Assembly (NCBI GenBank): GCA_900239685.1
Contig: OENT01000556.1
Location: 32,374-96,373, forward strand
Source of the DNA: Rotaria macrura
Taxonomy: Eukaryota > Rotifera > Eurotatoria > Philodinida > Philodinidae
Length of the DNA: 64,000 nucleotides
Direction of reading: 5' to 3'
Positions 59,996-64,000 of this stretch are shown piece by piece. Under the pieces are notes generated by a model. That model was not told where the DNA came from. It was given only the letters and a program-made list of their open reading frames with translations, and searched no databases. A program made the position numbers and the translations under genes. The stretch's first letter is position 1. Every line of letters begins with the position of its first letter.

Positions 59996-62540
59996 AATGG
60001 TTTTAAAAAAATTCGTTGGTTTTTAAGGTGTCTATATATTTTGAGAACCTAATTGCGAAAAACTACTCTTTTCGTGATTATGTATGTCTACATGCATTTC
60101 TCAACAACGATGCATTCAGTTAACTTGAAATGTTTATAACGTTCATTCACTTCAAATTGATCCACCTATTGTATAAAAATTAGGTCACATGAATCAAATA
60201 TGAATAAATTGTTTGTGGATATGTATATCTCGTAACTCGAACACATCACAGGGCTGAAATTCTATTCATAAAAACATCTTCTTGAACACTTTCTTTAGCA
60301 GAAATCTTGACTATCTAAATAGTTTCGATGACCTCGTAAAATGTTCAAATGAATTAGGATTTTGATCGAAGACATGGTTTTCAAAGAGTCTGATCTGTTA
60401 AGATGTCTGATCAGCCGATGTCTAGTTAATATAATTTTAAAAGTAGCTCATAATGGGGTGAAATGACTCACTTGCTTTCTATTTCATCAGATAAGATGGG
60501 GCAATTTTCTTATCCCATTGGATTGTTTTTTGTTTTACAAAAAATAGTCTAGAGTTTTTATAATTGGAACGTTTTCAGCAACTACATTATAGAAACGATG
60601 ACTAATAAAATTCATTATAACCTCATTGTTCATCTTTCTTCTTCAAAACAGATATGCTAGTTGCTAACTATTTCCTACTTGTTGACATAAGAAACTTTTA
60701 AACCTAGTTTTCAGAAGTTTAAATAATGATACCAACAACTGTTTTTTGTGGATTTCGATGTATTTGATAAGCACTTATATTTTTAACATTCTACTGCACA
60801 GCTATTGATTTTATGAATAAGAGACTTGGTTATAAAGACTCCTTAGTTTAAATGAATGTTGAACAGAAATATTTTATTAACCTTCGATTGAAAACGAGTT
60901 AATGCGCATACAGAAGATTCTGGTGGCTTATACATAGATCCTAAAGTAATTGATTTCAAAATAATTTGCAAAGATCTAAAGAAACCGACTGAAATACACC
61001 AGGATAGTAAAGAAAAAGTCTAATGGCTCTTAACGCTAACAAGCTATTGAAAATCGCAAGAAAAAAATAGTCTATGACAAAAAGACGCGTTGGAGAGGAT
61101 AATCTATTACTTTCTATTGTTTAAACATATGAAGATAAAAAATCCTATAAAAGAAACAAAAAGATTAAAAGTTCCAACTGAATTGATACAACTCAGGTCC
61201 TGAGGATGTCGATAAATTCACTTTTGTATTTATGAGGATATTTCAAGATTATAATACTCTAGATTCGCAGTTTGATGTATCTCAAAATCAATAAAATATA
61301 TGTGATGAGTATGACATCCTATGAACTGGTTCTGCGTGTACGAATAGAAGAAATACAGATGATTAACGAACAAAGTTGTACAAATCGATTCTAGATATTA
61401 AGTAAATATTTCTGTAAGACGAGTAGTTTCGTGAACATACTTTTCCTCCAATAATGAGCGCTAGCTTTAAAACATGAACCGAACATTATAAAGCAATGCT
61501 AAAATTTTCCTGGCATCTTGTAGACTGATCCTTGGAGCCCTATTCAAGGATCTTCAAAAATTACTGATTTTCTGTATCATAGTGTGCTCCGTTTCATTCA
61601 AAAATTCATAGAAAAGTTTCATCATGCGAGATAAATTTCATCTAATAGAAGTCAGTAACTAAGTATTTACTCAATTCCATAAAATCTTTTGAAAATGATA
61701 AATAATTCATTCTGAGAATGTCTTTTACATCTTGTCGTTCTTATTTGGAACAAGTTTTTTACTGAGTATGTTTTATTTCGCTTTGTGTAATTTTTCTATT
61801 AATTTTCAAGTGCAGTCGAGTATATTTTCAACGGAAAATGGGTCACTTATCAGTTTCTTACGATTGTTCATTCAATCATATTCTAGAAGATCTCGCGTGA
61901 ACTCTTGCAGAACTTAAAGGCATTCATTATTTACCTCAAAATCACACCAATGGAACTTTTATCGATAAAGTATTTTGTGAAATCAGTCCTTGACAATACA
62001 GTGTTTTCAGTCAAAATCATGATTTTGCCAAAGGTCTATCGAGTGATTTCAAGCATTTAGCGCATTCAATTTTTGTCGTAGAAAGTACTTTATGAAATTC
62101 TACTTACATCAAAATATAAGCTTTCTAGCACAATTCCTTTATGAAGTATCTATATTCATATAGTACTGCACAAATAATCATTCTGCAATGCACCTCTTAG
62201 TTTTGATGAACTAATTTTTTACGATTATTATATCGAGTTAAGGTACGTACATACTGAGTATCTAAAGCGAAAAGGATGTATTGTCGCTGGAATATATCTA
62301 TATAATAAGAGACCACAAGTAACTGTGATCTTTTGAGGCTAGTTTTCTCGGCAATATGTAAGTACTAAGGGAACTAAACAGTATGTTTGTGAACAATTTA
62401 CGTCAACAGTCTTAAAACTTTTATTTCCACTACATAATTATTTCTACGTCAGAAAACTATAACACTTTGATGGAAGACAAATTCAGTAATATTGGATGCA
62501 CCTTGAGTTATAGAACGGCATAACTGAACTTCTAACGGTG
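59996..62540. other. Gene-free interval, nothing recognised
   Basis: AT-rich DNA between copies of the GGAT-rich repeat. No exon, RNA gene or transposase remnant was found on either strand. Confidence 0.5.
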
Positions 62541-62554
62541 GTCCTCTGTCATTT

Positions 62555-62720
62555 TTGTATCATCCCTATCTATCCCAGATAAAAGACGGATTCGTGAGTA
62601 CGTCATTTCATTTTCCGATCCTTTCTATTTGCATGATATTCTCGTATCCAGGATACGGTGACAATCCATAAAATCCAGAGGATCCCACAATCACGGGATT
62701 CACTCCCTTTTGAGTTATCC
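62555..62720. repeat. GGAT-rich repeat, copies 2 and 3 (opposed)
   Basis: CTATCTATCCCAGATAAAAGACGGATTC near 62565 resembles copy 1 in reverse complement. From 62641 the words CGTATCCAGGATACGGTGAC, AATCCATAAAATCCAGAGGA and CACGGGATTCACTCCC match copy 1 in forward sense. The two segments face each other about 40 bp apart and so could fold into a hairpin. Divergent members of the family at 59500 and 63600. Confidence 0.55.
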
Positions 62721-63599
62721 ACTTGAACAAAATGTACAAGACTTTATTGATTTCTAGTTTTTATTGATCAATTCTTGAAGAAACTTAGCTTGTTTGTGGC
62801 AGTCACTAAGTGTTTACTCTCGCATTTCTTCTTCCAATCTTATTTATTGTTCAAATACATATAACGAAAGACAAATATCGCTCGTTAAAGCTCTTTATTA
62901 AAAAAATTGATTAAATATCGATCAATTCAAATGTTTGGAAAATGTATTTTAGTGAATATTATTGGACGTAAATTCCCTTTGAAGTATTTAATCGTTCAAG
63001 AAATCATATAAGAATAAAATCTCTTTTACTTGATTTTAGTCGTAAAATTAAACGGCCAACAACAAATACAAATAATGATACTATTGATATTGATTTCAAA
63101 CTGTTAGAGAATTAAAGGATTCGTGTTTTTTCTTAATTCATATGGATGACATCTAGTAGCGTAACTGGGGGTGGACTAGCCCTAGCACGGGCAGGGCACT
63201 GACATGTCTTGCTAGAGCATCGGTCGAAAGAAAAATTAATAAGCACAGTTAGGATTTTTTTAGCTTATGGTTGAATATGCAATGCGATAGCTCTGAAAAA
63301 CCAATTAGTAAGTGACACCAATCGAATAAACTCTAGGCATTAATTAAAGAGTACTATCAGCTGCTTTTTTATTGTTACTTTTTGTATGTATATATTCCCT
63401 TTTATGACATAAAGAGTCTTATGAAGAAAACTAATGTGTTTTGTGTATGCGTCTGTAAAACGCGAAAAAGATAATAATAGAGTAGTGAAATATCATATTC
63501 AAATTCACATTGATACTATTTGTGAAGATTACAACAATTATATCATGAAAAAGGAAGAGAAGTTTGACAACTGAAAAACTTGACAAAAAATTTTACAGA
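62721..63599. other. Intergenic, nothing recognised
   Basis: AT-rich DNA with one short GC-richer patch near 63165-63210 (GGGGGTGGACTAGCCCTAGC) that was not classified. No gene was found. Confidence 0.4.
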
Positions 63600-63720
63600 C
63601 AACTCAGGACTGCTGATCAAATTGGCGAATCCTGTTGGATCCTCCATATCCCTCTTGTATCCTCTGTATCCTGTGTATCCCAACCGTATCCGGGATAAAG
63701 GGGTTCAATTTTCCCCCTTG
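63600..63720 (-). repeat. GGAT-rich repeat, copy 4 (inverted, ends CAAGGGGGAAAA)
   Basis: Read on the minus strand from 63720: CAAGGGGGAAAATTGAACCC, then TTTATCCCGGATACGGTTGG and repeated GGATAC/GGATAT/GGATCC words. It is inverted relative to copy 1 at 59500. Together they could bound a 4.2-kb element, but the bases outside the two ends show no matching target duplication. Confidence 0.6.
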
Positions 63721-64000
63721 GCTAGAAGCCAGTTTCCATAAGCAGGAAAGAAGTTTGAGGAAAAAAATACATCGGATGGAACTATTCAAGATCGACATGG
63801 AACTCGCCGCGATGTGAATCTTTTCAGGAAAAACTGGAATTCTGTCTTAAAATATCCGACTTCTTTCACTATCATGTGATACTCGAAGGAGACTCTCAGG
63901 GTTCTCATCGTATAGAGAGCGTTGAAATCTATTTGATTGGTTCTATCTTCATACTTCAGAGTTGATTTCGGTGAACCGTGATAGGTTCTACGAAAATTTT
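63721..64000. other. Window end, nothing recognised
   Basis: Short overlapping frames on both strands derive partly from the repeat. No feature is supported to the end of the window. Confidence 0.4.

Noticed and set aside
59500-63720. Single 4.2-kb transposon with certain borders
   Set aside because: The ends match as inverted repeats, but the adjacent bases show no target duplication and there is no transposase remnant, so only the repeat copies are annotated.
1-64000. CRISPR arrays, rRNA genes and intact tRNA genes
   Set aside because: None seen. The only tRNA-like sequence is the SINE head at about 8350-8421 and a weak one near 7930-7980, and regular repeats present are transposon-internal palindromes, not repeat-spacer arrays.

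Overview
The window reads as nuclear DNA of a small, AT-rich invertebrate. Protein-coding genes have many short GT-AG introns (mostly about 50-60 nt, a few of 0.8-1.4 kb), lie on both strands, and encode clear animal proteins: a collagen/olfactomedin membrane protein, a nephrin-like Ig/FN3 adhesion protein, a myotubularin phosphatase, TMEM9, GPATCH11 and a PACSIN-type F-BAR protein. The base composition, compact introns, small degenerate DNA transposons and a decayed GH92 mannosidase (a family mostly of bacteria and fungi) fit a bdelloid rotifer best. That is an inference; no diagnostic marker is present. Nothing prokaryotic (operons, Shine-Dalgarno sites, CRISPR) was seen.

Layout. 1-9.9 kb is accessory DNA: a repeated motif patch, a 425-bp near-perfect hairpin with one N at its centre (3029-3453), a broken unknown coding exon (4713-5485), a hAT element carrying a second hAT element nested inside it, each with its own 8-bp target duplication (5679-6817 and 5899-6616), a full-length tRNA-derived SINE (8128-8421), and AT-palindrome loci. 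9.9-17.5 kb holds three minus-strand genes: a Pro/Val/Cys-rich protein, a colmedin and an unrecognised protein. 17.5-20.3 kb has a diverged foldback and a MULE-derived element. 20.3-26.4 kb is a ten-exon Ig/FN3 receptor gene on the minus strand with a Tc1/mariner-like inverted-repeat element and an assembly gap in one intron. 26.4-32.4 kb shows no gene. 32.4-38.5 kb is a complete 15-exon myotubularin gene on the plus strand. 39.0-40.2 kb is a CpG-rich terminal-inverted-repeat element. 40.9-44.9 kb holds two minus-strand genes (Pro-rich; small secreted). 47.1-47.9 kb is TMEM9 (plus). 49-52 kb has a small membrane protein and GPATCH11 (minus). 53.2-55.4 kb is the GH92 pseudogene (minus). 57.1-58.1 kb is an F-BAR gene without an SH3 domain (minus). 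59.5-63.7 kb is gene-free and contains several inverted copies of a GGAT-rich repeat.

The genes do not form a pathway. Several act at membranes: MTMR (phosphoinositides), TMEM9 (endolysosomal V-ATPase), F-BAR (membrane bending), and the Ig/FN3 protein and colmedin (cell adhesion). This looks like ordinary eukaryotic gene order rather than functional clustering. The most interesting material is the set of transposon-like elements. Several carry arrays of short self-complementary words near their ends. The decayed GH92 gene is the second point: it has a spliceosomal-type intron and so was probably once a working host gene.
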